A stretch of 64,000 nucleotides of DNA from Macrostomum hystrix. Its lineage: Eukaryota > Platyhelminthes > Macrostomidae. Below the pieces are notes generated by a model, which was given only the letters and a program-made list of their open reading frames with translations, was not told where the DNA came from and did not search any database. Numbering within the stretch: the first letter of the stretch is position 1; each line of letters begins with the position of its first letter. Location of the stretch: the NCBI GenBank assembly GCA_950097015.1, contig CATNEN010000034.1:3205001-3269000 (forward strand), read 5' to 3'. Below, piece after piece: positions 33,586-44,935 of this stretch. Made by a program: the position numbers and the translations under genes.

Positions 33586-34953
33586 ATGCTTCACCCAGCG
33601 CAGCTGCAGCAGCAGCAGCCACCACCTCTGCGCATCGTCAGCAGCAGCAGCAGCAGCAATGCGACCTCGCTGCTCCACACTGCCGGCGCTGGTGGCGCTT
33701 CATCCGTGACTTCGCCTTCGACAGAGCAAGTCCAGACTGTGGCCGTCAGCATCCAGCTGCAGTATCCGGCTGTGGCAGCCGCCGCCATCGCGCTGGCCGT
33801 TCTCATCGTCTGGACTCTCGTTGTCCTCGGCAATCTCCTTGTCATCGCGGCCATCGCCAGAGACCGCAAAGTGTCCAGCGTCCAGAACTGGTTTCTGGGC
33901 TCGCTGGCCTTCGCCGACCTACTCCTCGGCGTGCTGGTGATGCCGTTCTCCCTAGTCAAGCAACTGCTGGGCGCCTGGATCTTCGGCGAGCGCTGGTGCG
34001 AACTCTGGCTCGCCATAGACGTGTTGGCCTGCACAGCCAGCATTATGAACCTGTGCCTCATCAGCCTGGACCGCTACTGGAGCATTTCGCGAGCGCTGAC
34101 CTATCCGCGCCGGAGAACTCCGCGCCGAGCAGCCGCCATGATCGGCGTCGTCTGGCTCCTGTCGGCCGCCATCTGCCTGCCACCACTGCTAGGCTGGCGG
34201 AAGCCGCAGGCCCGGCCAGACAGATGCGAGCTGACGAACGACATTGGCTACGTGATGTACTCAAGCATGGGCAGCTTCTACATCCCCATGCTCATCATGC
34301 TGTTTGTCTACGCCAGGATTTTCCGCACAGCTCGTCGCAGGGCGAGGCGTCGCTGCCCACCAGCGTCGCGAAACGTCGACGCGCTGCGCCGATCAGCGAG
34401 TCGACTGCAGCAGCGAACCGCTTCTGCCACCGCCGCCTCCGTCGCTGCAGCCGACGCTGCCGCCGCGGCTGGAGCCGTCGCCGAGACAAATCCGACAACA
34501 GAGGCAGACGCCGAGGTGGCCAAAATCGACGACGTCGAGCTGGATGCAGAGGCTGACGCAGAAGCCGAAGCCGACGAGAATCTGGTGAGCAGTTGCGAGT
34601 GCCAAGGAGTCGCAAACTCCGCCAGCGGGACCGTCAACACCCCGGCGACGCCGGCGACGGGCGTGTCGGCAGCGGACGCGGCGCTGCAGCAGAAGCGCCG
34701 GCTGGCGCGGGCCCGCGAGCGCCGGGCCACCCTCGTCCTGGGCCTCATCATGGGCGCCTTCGTGCTCTGCTGGTTCCCGTTCTTCACCACCTACCTGGCT
34801 GACATCTTCTGCGGCTGCGTGCCTCTGATTATGTTCGACTTCTTCTTCTGGCTTGGCTACTGCAACAGCGCCCTGAATCCAGTGATTTACACCGTGTTCA
34901 ACAAGGACTTCCGGCAGGCCTTTCGCCGCATTCTCACCTGCGGCAGGCGATAG
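33586..34953 (+). CDS. Alpha-2-adrenergic/octopamine-like biogenic amine GPCR
   Basis: 455 residues with seven membrane segments: class A amine receptor at the plasma membrane, probably coupling to Gi. Seen: N25 sequon; GN at N83 (TM1); D111 (TM2); C138 and C214 for the TM3-ECL2 disulfide; D145 in TM3 for the amine; DRY at 162-164; TM5 YSSMGSFYIP with S226, S227 and S230; CWFP at 395-398 (TM6); NPVIY at 431-435; and FRRILTC with C452 as a possible palmitoylation site. CELTNDIGYVMYSSMGSFYIP and the FFFWLGYCNSALNPVIYTVF region resemble alpha-2 adrenergic and invertebrate Oct-alpha-2 receptors more than beta or tyramine types. The third intracellular loop (about 250-378) is long, basic at its ends and Ala/Glu/Asp-rich in the middle. 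The ligand (octopamine, noradrenaline or other) cannot be read from sequence. Confidence 0.92.
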   Translation: MLHPAQLQQQQPPPLRIVSSSSSSNATSLLHTAGAGGASSVTSPSTEQVQTVAVSIQLQYPAVAAAAIALAVLIVWTLVVLGNLLVIAAIARDRKVSSVQNWFLGSLAFADLLLGVLVMPFSLVKQLLGAWIFGERWCELWLAIDVLACTASIMNLCLISLDRYWSISRALTYPRRRTPRRAAAMIGVVWLLSAAICLPPLLGWRKPQARPDRCELTNDIGYVMYSSMGSFYIPMLIMLFVYARIFRTARRRARRRCPPASRNVDALRRSASRLQQRTASATAASVAAADAAAAAGAVAETNPTTEADAEVAKIDDVELDAEADAEAEADENLVSSCECQGVANSASGTVNTPATPATGVSAADAALQQKRRLARARERRATLVLGLIMGAFVLCWFPFFTTYLADIFCGCVPLIMFDFFFWLGYCNSALNPVIYTVFNKDFRQAFRRILTCGRR

Positions 34954-34964
34954 TAGTGCCGGCA

Positions 34965-35085
34965 GAGCTTCTAGCTTAGTTCGAGAGGTCGGGAGTTCGA
35001 ATCCCATTGGATAGAAAACTGGGTGAGGGTGAGCCCACCAGTCCACGGAAGGCTAAGTGGAATTTCTGTTCCATCGCCTTTTAGG
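34965..35085 (+). mobile_element. tRNA-like relic (second SINE family?) in the receptor 3' region
   Basis: AGAGGTCGGGAGTTCGAATC is a near-consensus pol III B box. Upstream GAGCTTCTAGCTTAG resembles a decayed anticodon region. It starts about 12 bp after the receptor stop codon. The following GGGTGAGGGTGAGCCCACC may be the element body. Confidence 0.4.
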
Positions 35086-35354
35086 TATCTTAAAGTGCTT
35101 ATAGAATCGGGCACACGTACAATTGTAAATGATTTGTTGAGCATAAAAAGTCTGTGCTATGTATTTTTCGATTTTATTTCGAGTTAAATTTCGCGCACAC
35201 CAAGCTAGCTTAATATACAACAATTAATAGTACAATGCATTTTTTACGAACTGTAAAAACCTTTGAATTAACATAAAAGTTCTTTGACATGTACTCCTTT
35301 TTTTTAAAAGCCACGAGCAGAAATCAACTGCGGCAGATGCTTATGAAGCCAGCC
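35086..35354. other. Receptor 3' flank
   Basis: AT-rich. No canonical AATAAA found close to the stop; AGCATAAAAAG at about 35140 is only a weak candidate. Confidence 0.35.
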
Positions 35355-35530
35355 TGGTGAGATTTGATTTACACTGGTGAGATTTGATTTACACTGGTGA
35401 GATTTGATTTACACTGGTGAGATTTGATTTACACTGGTGAGATTTGATTTACACTGGTGAGATTTGATTTACACTGGTGAGATTTGAATGAGACTGGTGA
35501 GATTTTAAAGGTACTGGTGAGATCTGTACT
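35355..35530. repeat. 20-bp minisatellite (ACTGGTGAGATTTGATTTAC)
   Basis: About 8 copies, the last three diverging. Confidence 0.95.
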
Positions 35531-35681
35531 GATGATATTCATGAGATTTGAGTCATACAAGAATAGCTGTAGTTCATATAGCTGTAAATATGAAATTAAC
35601 TAGTCAAAACACTTTCATTTCATCCCATAAAACAGTTTGATCAAGAAGACTTCAAGCTGGCCAGTACAAAGAATCATATCT

Positions 35682-38600
35682 GGCTAGGAATCTAGCTACT
35701 GATCTGGCTAGGAATCTAGCTACTGATCTGGCTAGGAATCTAGCTACTGATCTGGCTAGGAATCTAGCTACTGATCTGGCTAGGAATCTAGCTACTGATC
35801 TAGCTAGGAATCTAGCTACTGATCTGGCTAGGAATCTAGCTACTGATCTAGCTAGGAATCTAGCTACTGATCTAGCTAGGAATCTAGCTACTGATCTGGC
35901 TAGGAACCTAGCTACTGATCTAGCTAGGAATCTAGCTACTGATCTGGCTAGGAATCTAGCTACTGATCTGGCTAGGAATCTAGCTACTGGTCTGGCTAGG
36001 AATCTAGCTACTGATCTAGCTAGGAATCTAGCTACTGATCTGGCTAGGAATCTAGCTACTGATCTAGCTAGGAATCTAGCTACTGATCTGGCTAGAAATC
36101 TAGCTACTGATCTGGCTAGGAATCTAGCTACTGATCTGGCTAGGAATCTAGCTACTGATCTAGCTAGGAATCTAGCTACTGATCTGGCTAGGAATCTAGC
36201 TACTGATCTGGCTAGAAATCTAGCTACTGATCTGGCTAGGAATCTAGCTACTGATCTGGCTAGGAATCTAGCTACTGATCTGGCTAGGAATCTAGCTACT
36301 GATCTGGCTAGGAATCTAGCTACTGATCTGGCTAGGAATCTAGCTACTGATCTAGCTAGGAATCTAGCTACTGATCTAGCTAGGAATCTAGCTACTGATC
36401 TAGCTAGGAATCTAGCTACTGATCTGGCTAGGAATCTAGCTACTGATCTAGCTAGGAATCTAGCTACTGATCTAGCTAGGAATCTAGCTACTGATCTGGC
36501 TAGGAATCTAGCTACTGATCTGGCTAGGAATCTAGCTACTGATCTAGCTAGGAATCTAGCTACTGATCTAGCTAGGAATCTAGCTACTGGTCTGGCTAGG
36601 AATCTAGCTACTGATCGGGCTAGGAATCTAGCTACTGATCTGACTAGGAGTCTAGCTACTGATCTGGCTAGGAATCTAGTTACTGGTCTGGCTAGGAATC
36701 TAGCTACTGATCTGGCTAGGAATCTAGCTACTGATCTAGCTAGGAATCTAGTTACTGGTCTGGCTAGAAATCTAGCTACTGATCTAGCTAGGAATCTAGC
36801 TACTGATCTGGCTAGAAATCTAGCTACTGATCTAGCTAGGAATCTAGCTACTGATCTAGCTAGGAATCTAGCTACTGATCTAGCTAGGAATCTAGCTACT
36901 GATCTGGCTAGGAATCTAGCTACTGATCTAGCTAGGAATCTAGCTACTGATCTAGCTAGGAATCTAGCTACTGATCTAGCTAGGAATCTAGCTACTGATC
37001 TAGCTAGGAATCTAGCTACTGATCTAGCTAGGAATCTAGCTACTGATCTAGCTAGGAATCTAGTTACTGGTCTGGCTAGGAATCTAGCTACTGATCTGGC
37101 TAGGAATCTAGCTACTGATCTAGCTAGGAATCTAGCTACTGATCTGGCTAGGAATCTAGCTACTGATCTGGCTAGGAATCTAGCTACTGATCTAGCTAGG
37201 AATCTAGCTACTGATCTGGCTAGGAATCTAGCTACTGATCTGGCTAGGAATCTAGCTACTGATCTAGCTAGGAATCTAGCTACTGATCTGGCTAGGAACC
37301 TAGCTACTGATCTAGCTAGGAATCTAGCTACTGATCTGGCTAGGAATCTAGCTACTGATCTGGCTAGGAATCTAGCTACTGGTCTGGCTAGGAATCTAGC
37401 TACTGATCTAGCTAGGAATCTAGCTACTGATCTGGCTAGGAATCTAGCTACTGATCTAGCTAGGAATCTAGCTACTGATCTGGCTAGAAATCTAGCTACT
37501 GATCTGGCTAGGAATCTAGCTACTGATCTGGCTAGGAATCTAGCTACTGATCTAGCTAGGAATCTAGCTACTGATCTGGCTAGGAATCTAGCTACTGATC
37601 TGGCTAGAAATCTAGCTACTGATCTGGCTAGGAATCTAGCTACTGATCTGGCTAGGAATCTAGCTACTGATCTGGCTAGGAATCTAGCTACTGATCTGGC
37701 TAGGAATCTAGCTACTGATCTGGCTAGGAATCTAGCTACTGATCTAGCTAGGAATCTAGCTACTGATCTAGCTAGGAATCTAGCTACTGATCTAGCTAGG
37801 AATCTAGCTACTGATCTGGCTAGGAATCTAGCTACTGATCTAGCTAGGAATCTAGCTACTGATCTAGCTAGGAATCTAGCTACTGATCTGGCTAGGAATC
37901 TAGCTACTGATCTGGCTAGGAATCTAGCTACTGATCTAGCTAGGAATCTAGCTACTGATCTAGCTAGGAATCTAGCTACTGGTCTGGCTAGGAATCTAGC
38001 TACTGATCGGGCTAGGAATCTAGCTACTGATCTGACTAGGAGTCTAGCTACTGATCTGGCTAGGAATCTAGTTACTGGTCTGGCTAGGAATCTAGCTACT
38101 GATCTGGCTAGGAATCTAGCTACTGATCTAGCTAGGAATCTAGTTACTGGTCTGGCTAGAAATCTAGCTACTGATCTAGCTAGGAATCTAGCTACTGATC
38201 TGGCTAGAAATCTAGCTACTGATCTAGCTAGGAATCTAGCTACTGATCTAGCTAGGAATCTAGCTACTGATCTAGCTAGGAATCTAGCTACTGATCTGGC
38301 TAGGAATCTAGCTACTGATCTAGCTAGGAATCTAGCTACTGATCTAGCTAGGAATCTAGCTACTGATCTAGCTAGGAATCTAGCTACTGATCTAGCTAGG
38401 AATCTAGCTACTGATCTAGCTAGGAATCTAGCTACTGATCTAGCTAGGAATCTAGTTACTGGTCTGGCTAGGAATCTAGCTACTGATCTAGCTAGGAATC
38501 TAGCTACTGATCTAGCTAGGAATCTAGCTACTGATCTAGCTAGGAATCTAGCTACTGATCTAGCTAGGAATCTAGTTACTGGTCTGGCTAGGAATCTAGC

Positions 38601-39718
38601 TACTGATCTAGCTAGGAATCTAGCTACTGATCTAGCTAGGAATCTAGCTACTGATCTAGCTAGGAATCTAGCTACTGATCTAGCTAGGAATCTAGCTACT
38701 GATCTAGCTAGGAATCTAGCTACTGATCTAGCTAGGAATCTAGTTACTGGTCTGGCTAGGAATCTAGCTACTGATCTAGCTAGGAATCTAGCTACTGATC
38801 TAGCTAGGAATCTAGCTACTGATCTGGCTAGGAATCTAGCTACTGATCTAGCTAGGAATCTAGCTACTGATCTAGCTAGGAATCTAGCTACTGATCTAGC
38901 TAGGAATCTAGCTACTGATCTAGCTAGGAATCTAGCTACTGATCTAGCTAGGAATCTAGCTACTGATCTAGCTAGGAATCTAGCTACTGATCTAGCTAGG
39001 AATCTAGCTACTGATGTGGCTAGGAATCTAGCTACTGATCTGGCTAGGAATCTAGCTACTGATCTAGCTAGGAATCTAGCTACTGATCTGGCTAGGAATC
39101 TAGCTACTGATCTAGCTAGGAATCTAGTTACTGGTCTGGCTAGGAATCTAGCTACTGATCTAGCTAGGAATCTAGCTACTGATCTAGCTAGGAATCTAGC
39201 TACTGATCTGGCTAGGAATCTAGCTACTGATCTAGCTAGGAATCTAGCTACTGATCTAGCTAGGAATCTAGCTACTGATCTAGCTAGGAATCTAGCTACT
39301 GATCTAGCTAGGAATCTAGCTACTGATCTAGCTAGGAATCTAGCTACTGATCTAGCTAGGAATCTAGCTACTGATCTAGCTAGGAATCTAGCTACTGATG
39401 TGGCTAGGAATCTAGCTACTGATCTGGCTAGGAATCTAGCTACTGATCTAGCTAGGAATCTAGCTACTGATCTGGCTAGGAATCTAGCTACTGATCTGGC
39501 TAGGAATCTAGCTACTGATCTGGCTAGGAATCTAGCTACTGATCTGGCTAGGAATCTAGCTACTGATCTAGCTAGGAATCTAGCTACTGATCTAGCTAGG
39601 AATCTAGCTACTGATCTAGCTAGGAATCTAGCTACTGATCTGGCTAGGAATCTAGCTACTGATCTAGCTAGGAATCTAGCTACTGATCTAGCTAGGAATC
39701 TAGCTACTGATCTAACGC
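35682..39718. repeat. 24-bp minisatellite, about 168 copies (CTAG-rich)
   Basis: The unit is GATCTAGCTAGGAATCTAGC plus TACT, with GATCTGGC, GGTCTGGC and TAGTTACT variants. Each unit contains AGCTAGGAATCTAGCT, a 6-bp inverted repeat around GAAT. A rare marker (GATCGGGC then TGACTAGGAGTC) occurs at 36616 and again at 38008, exactly 58 units apart. The 235-codon open frame at 39016-39723 is a repeat product. Confidence 0.98.
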
Positions 39719-39752
39719 AGTGATTTTTTTAGCCACAGTTCTATCTAAGACT

Positions 39753-39919
39753 TTAGCTTTGATTCGGCCTTAGAACAGCTACCGCATCTGCTGGCTCGTT
39801 TTTTTGGATTAGTTCAATAAGCTGCTCCAGAAAGCTCATTTGAATCTGCTGCTGCTGCATGTTGGATAAGTCTAGAGGCATGGCTCTCTCTCTGACTTTG
39901 TACTTTCTGGCTGCTTTTT
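39753..39919 (-). CDS. Candidate terminal exon, unknown protein
   Basis: 167 nt from acceptor TTTTCTGATTTCAG (strong pyrimidine tract) to TAA, phase 1. It reads KAARKYKVRERAMPLDLSN, then QQQQIQMSFLEQLIELIQKN, then EPADAVAVLRPNQS. The composition looks like a real helical C-terminus, but I recognise no family and no upstream exon. It could also start at its own ATG (MPLDLSN). Confidence 0.35.
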
Positions 39920-40051
39920 CTGAAATCAGAAAACCCAATATGACATCAGAATTAGCAAGTACACTGCTTTGATCTCAGCATTACATAATGATGTACGAGT
40001 GACGCTTTCATGCATGATTGAAACTATTTAATTAGATTTAATTACTATTGA

Positions 40052-40762
40052 GCAGGGTGAGTGAGTGAGCAGGGTGAGTGAGTGAGCAGGGTGAGTGAGT
40101 GAGCAGGGTGAGTGAGTGAGCAGGGTGAGTGAGTGAGCAGGGTGAGTGAGTGAGCAGGGTGAGTGAGTGAGCAGGGTGAGTGAGTGAGCAGGGTGAGTGA
40201 GTGAGCAGGGTGAGTGAGTGAGTGAGTAGGGTGAGTGAGTGAGCAGGGTGAGTGAGTGAGCAGGGTGAGTGAGTGAGTGAGCAGGGTGAGTGAGTGAGCA
40301 GGGTGAGTGAGTGAGTGAGCAGGGTGAGTGAGTGAGTGAGCAGGGTGAGTGAGTGAGCAGTGTGAGTGAGTGAGCAGTGTGAGTGAGTGAGCAGGGTGAG
40401 TGAGTGAGCAGTGTGAGTGAGTGAGCAGGGTGAGTGAGTGAGTGAGCAGGGTGAGTGAGTGAGTGAGCAGGGTGAGTGAGTGAGCAGTGTGAGTGAGTGA
40501 GCAGGGTGAGTGAGTGAGCAGGGTGAGTGAGTGAGCAGGGTGAGTGAGTGAGCAGTGTGAGTGAGTGAGCAGGGTGAGTGAGTGAGTGAGCAGGGTGAGT
40601 GAGTGAGTAGGGTGAGTGAGTGAGCAGGGTGAGTGAGTGAGCAGTGTGAGTGAGTGAGCAGGGTGAGTGAGTGAGTGAGCAGGGTGAGTGAGTGAGTAGG
40701 GTGAGTGAGTGAGCAGGGTGAGTGAGTGAGTGAGTAGGGTGAGTGAGTGAGCAGGGTGAGTG
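40052..40762. repeat. GTGA-rich array (GAGCAGGGTGAGTGAGT)
   Basis: About 40 units of 16-20 bp that differ in the number of GAGT tetramers. CAGTGTGAG variants are interspersed. Each plus-strand unit contains CAGGGTGAGT, a consensus-like 5' splice site. Confidence 0.96.
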
Positions 40763-41117
40763 GTCAGGCCTCTGGATAAAGGTCGTATAATCTGGGATCA
40801 GGGAGTCTCATTGAGCTAATAAGCTGCTCCCTAGCAATTCCCATAGACTATAACCTAAGGCTCTAACTGCTAATGTAAACAAAATCTTTGTTTTTCTACT
40901 TGTGATCTACGATAAATGTACTTTTTCTAGTTTTTCCTGCAATAAAATGGCCATATCCCAATGTAATTTAAAATGTGCATAATTTAGAAATCCTTGTTGG
41001 AAATGTCTGGCCAATTTTTGAGTTTCATCCCGCTAGCTAAAATAACTTGTTTGCATAATTTTGAGTTTATCTTGAATTAATGAGAAGAAATGCTTCAATA
41101 TCCTAGGTAACAAATAT
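40763..41117. other. Intergenic spacer
   Basis: About 350 bp of AT-rich sequence. Nothing recognised. Confidence 0.4.
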
Positions 41118-41778
41118 GACATCAAATACTGTACTCAAAGTATGACAAATACTGTACTCAAAGTATGACAAATACTGTACTCAAAGTATGACAAATACTG
41201 TACTCAAAGTATGACAAATACTGTACTCAAAGTATGACAAACACTGTACTCAAAGTATGACAAATACTGTACTCAAAGTATGACAGATACTGTACTCAAA
41301 GTATGACAAATACTGTACTCAAAGTATGACAAATACTGTACTCAAAGTATGACAAATATTGTACTCAAAGTATGACAAATACTGTACTCAAAGTTTGACA
41401 AATACTGTACTCAAAGTATGACAAATACTGTACTCAAAGTATGACAAATACTGTACTCAAAGTATGACAAATACTGTACTCAAAGTATGACAAATACTGT
41501 ACTCAAAGTATGACAAATACTGTACTCAAAGTATGACAGATACTGTACTCAAAGTATGACAAATACTGTACTCAAAGTATGACAAATACTGTACTCAAAG
41601 TATGACAAATACTGTACTCAAAGTATGACAAATACTGCACTCAAAGTATGACAAATACTGTACTCAAAGTATGACAGATACTGTACTCAAAGTATGACAG
41701 ATACTGTACTCAAAGTATGACAAATACTGTACTCAAAGTATGACAAATACTGTACTCAAAGTATGACAAATACTGCAC
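41118..41778. repeat. 23-bp minisatellite
   Basis: About 29 copies of a unit containing CAAATACTGTACTCAAAGTA. Single-base variants (CAGATACTG, CAAACACTG) are scattered. Confidence 0.97.
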
Positions 41779-42159
41779 TAAAAACGGTTGGTGAAGCTCG
41801 TTATAAATTCGTCAGGTTGTGTATTTGCAAGGATTGCTTAATTTAGCTCCTAGATTCTCCACTAGATTCTCCACTGATCCGATTTTGCAAAACCAGAAGC
41901 CCATAGGATTTTTCTAATCAGCTCTCAATCTCCGAGTCCCATCCCTGTTTTGCCTCCCCAGTGTTTTGGTTCAAACTGTTTTGATGGACATTAGATCATT
42001 ACAGCTGGTCTTGCTAATCAACTATAGATGCCACGTTGCTGTGTGGATTAGTAATGAGCTCGGTTGGATTTCGAAGCTAATGATGCCAAGCCTATTGTTG
42101 AATCATTTTAGTACAAAAAATGTGGAACATGACGTGGAATTGATCCTAGATGGATCAGG
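41779..42159. other. Intergenic spacer
   Basis: About 380 bp of unique DNA. A 73-codon plus frame starts here but runs into the next array and has no support. Confidence 0.35.
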
Positions 42160-44085
42160 TAGGAGGGAGTGCCTACCTGAAGAGTGAGAGGGAGTGCCTA
42201 CCTGAAGAGTGAGATGGAGAGCCTACCTGAAGAGTGCGAGGGAGAGCCTACCTGAAGAGTGAGATGGAGAGCCTACCTGAAGAGTGCGAGGGAGAGCCTA
42301 CCTGAAGAGTGAGATGGAGAGCCTACCTGAAGAGTGAGAGGGAGTGCCTACCTGAAGAGTGAGATGGAGTGCCTAGCTGAAGAGTGAGAGGGAGAGCCTA
42401 CCTGAAGAGTGAGATGGAGAGCCTACCTGAAGAGTGAGAGGGAGAGCCTACCTGAAGAGTGAGAGGGAGAGCCTACCTGAAGAGTGAGATGGAGTGCCTA
42501 CCTGAAGAGTGAGAGGGAGAGCCTACCTGAAGAGTGAGAGGGAGTGCCTACCTGAAGAGTGAGAGGGAGAGCCTACCTGAAGAGTGAGAGGGAGAGCCTA
42601 CCTGAAGAGTGAGAGGGAGAGCCTACCTGAAGAGTGAGAGGGAGTGCCTACCTGAAGAGTGAGAGGGAGAGCCTACCTGAAGAGTGAGAGGGAGTGCCTA
42701 CCTGAAGAGTGAGAGGGAGTGCCTACCTGAAGAGTGAGATGGAGAGCCTACCTGAAGAGTGAGATGGAGAGCCTACCTGAAGAGTGAGATGGAGAGCCTA
42801 CCTGAAGAGTGAGAGGGAGTGCCTACCTGAAGAGTGAGATGGAGAGCCTACCTGAAGAGTGAGATGGAGAGCCTACCTGAAGAGTGAGAGGGAGTGCCTA
42901 CCTGAAGAGTGAGATGGAGAGCCTACCTGAAGAGTGAGAGGGAGAGCCTACCTGAAGAGTGAGAGGGAGTGCCTACCTGAAGAGTGAGAGGGAGTGCCTA
43001 CCTGAAGAGTGAGATGGAGAGCCTACCTGAAGAGTGCGAGGGAGAGCCTACCTGAAGAGTGAGATGGAGAGCCTACCTGAAGAGTGCGAGGGAGAGCCTA
43101 CCTGAAGAGTGAGATGGAGAGCCTACCTGAAGAGTGAGAGGGAGTGCCTACCTGAAGAGTGAGATGGAGTGCCTAGCTGAAGAGTGAGAGGGAGAGCCTA
43201 CCTGAAGAGTGAGATGGAGAGCCTACCTGAAGAGTGAGAGGGAGAGCCTACCTGAAGAGTGAGAGGGAGAGCCTACCTGAAGAGTGAGATGGAGTGCCTA
43301 CCTGAAGAGTGAGAGGGAGAGCCTACCTGAAGAGTGAGAGGGAGTGCCTACCTGAAGAGTGAGAGGGAGAGCCTACCTGAAGAGTGAGATGGAGAGCCTA
43401 CCTGAAGAGTGAGATGGAGAGCCTACCTGAAGAGTGAGATGGAGAGCCTACCTGAAGAGTGAGATGGAGAGCCTACCTGAAGAGTGAGATGGAGAGCCTA
43501 CCTGAAGAGTGAGATGGAGAGCCTACCTGAAGAGTGAGAGGGAGTGCTTACCTGAAGAGTGAGATGGAGAGCCTACCTGAAGAGTGAGAGGGAGTGCCTA
43601 ACTGTAGAGTGAGAGGGAGAGCCTACCTGAAGAGTGAGAGGGAGAGCCTAGCTGAAGAGTGAGAGGGAGTGCCTACCTGAAGAGTGAGAGGGAGAGCCTA
43701 CCTGAAGAGTGAGAGGGAGAGCCTACCTGAAGAGTGAGAGGGAGTGCCTACCTGAAGAGTGAGAGGGAGAGCCTACCTGAAGAGTGAGAGGCAGTGCCTA
43801 CCTGAAGAGTGAGAGGGAGTGCCTACCTGAAGAGTGAGAGGGAGTGCCTACCTGAGGAGTGAGATGGAGAGCCTACCTGAAGATTGAGAGGGAGAGCCTA
43901 CCTGAAGAGTGAGAGGGAGAGCCTACCTGAAGAGTGAGAGGGAAAGCCTACCTGAAGAGTGAGAGGGAGAGCCTACCTGAAGAGTGAGAGGGAAAGCCTA
44001 CCTGAAGAGTGAGAGGGAGAGCCTACCTGAAGAGTGAGAGGGAGAGCCTACCTGAAGAGTGAGAGGGAGAGCCTACCTGAAGAGA
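42160..44085. repeat. 25-bp minisatellite, about 77 copies
   Basis: The unit is GCCTACCTGAAGAGTGAGAG plus GGAGA/GGAGT. A marker unit GCCTAGCTGA occurs at 42371 and 43171, an 800-bp (32-unit) spacing with identical neighbours, showing a segmental duplication within the array. Confidence 0.98.
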
Positions 44086-44461
44086 TGAAGGTGTGATTGA
44101 AAGCAGAGTCCGATTGAAACTGGGGGCATCAAAAGTGCCAGGATTATAGTTGAAACTTCAGAATGTTGATCCGAATGTGAATAGGTTTGTCGTCTTTCTA
44201 CTTTTCTACTTTTGTACTTTTCGAAATACACGCAAAAATCATAAATATGTTGACGCGCCATTGACCGGACCCAAGGTTGCGGCTCGAAAGGTGGATTCGG
44301 AAATAATTGGGCCATTTTTCAGTCTAACACTAGCTATATCAGCGTAATCGGGGGATAATCAAAAATGTTTATTTTGTTTTCCCGCGAAACTAATGTAATT
44401 TTAAATTTTCTATAAGTACTTTTCAGCGCCAGCCTTTTAGCCAAAATGGCCGCACTGGCTT
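44086..44461. other. Intergenic spacer
   Basis: About 375 bp of unique DNA with short open frames on both strands. No gene supported. Confidence 0.35.
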
Positions 44462-44935
44462 ATAAACACACCTGAGTTTCTGAATAGCTTAATAAACAAA
44501 CCTGAGTTACTGAATAGCTTTATAAACAAACCTGAGTTACTGAATAGCTTAATAAACAAACCTGAGTTACTGAATAGCTTAATAAACAAACCTGAGTTAC
44601 TGAATAGCTTAATAAACAAACCTGAGTTACTGAATAGCTTAATAAACACGCCTGAGTTACTGAATAGCTTTATAAACACACCTGAGTTACTGAATAGCTT
44701 TATAAACACACCTGAGTTACTGAATAGCTTTATAAACACACCTGAGTTACTGAATAGCTTAATAAACACACCTGAGTTACTGAATAGCTTAGTAAACACG
44801 CCTGAGTTTCTGAATAGCTTAATAAACACACCTGCGGTACTGAATGAGGTACTAAATAGCGTAATAAACACACCTGAGGTACCGAATAGCTTTATAAACA
44901 CACCTGAGGTACCGAATAGCTTTATAAACACACGG
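44462..44935. repeat. 30-bp minisatellite
   Basis: About 15 copies of CCTGAGTTACTGAATAGCTT plus AATAAACAAA. The unit contains AATAAA on the plus strand, so the array carries a run of poly(A)-signal hexamers. Confidence 0.95.

Noticed and set aside
33591-35046. Several long frames on both strands overlapping the receptor
   Set aside because: Shadows of the GC-rich receptor coding sequence; only the frame 33586-34953 carries GPCR motifs.
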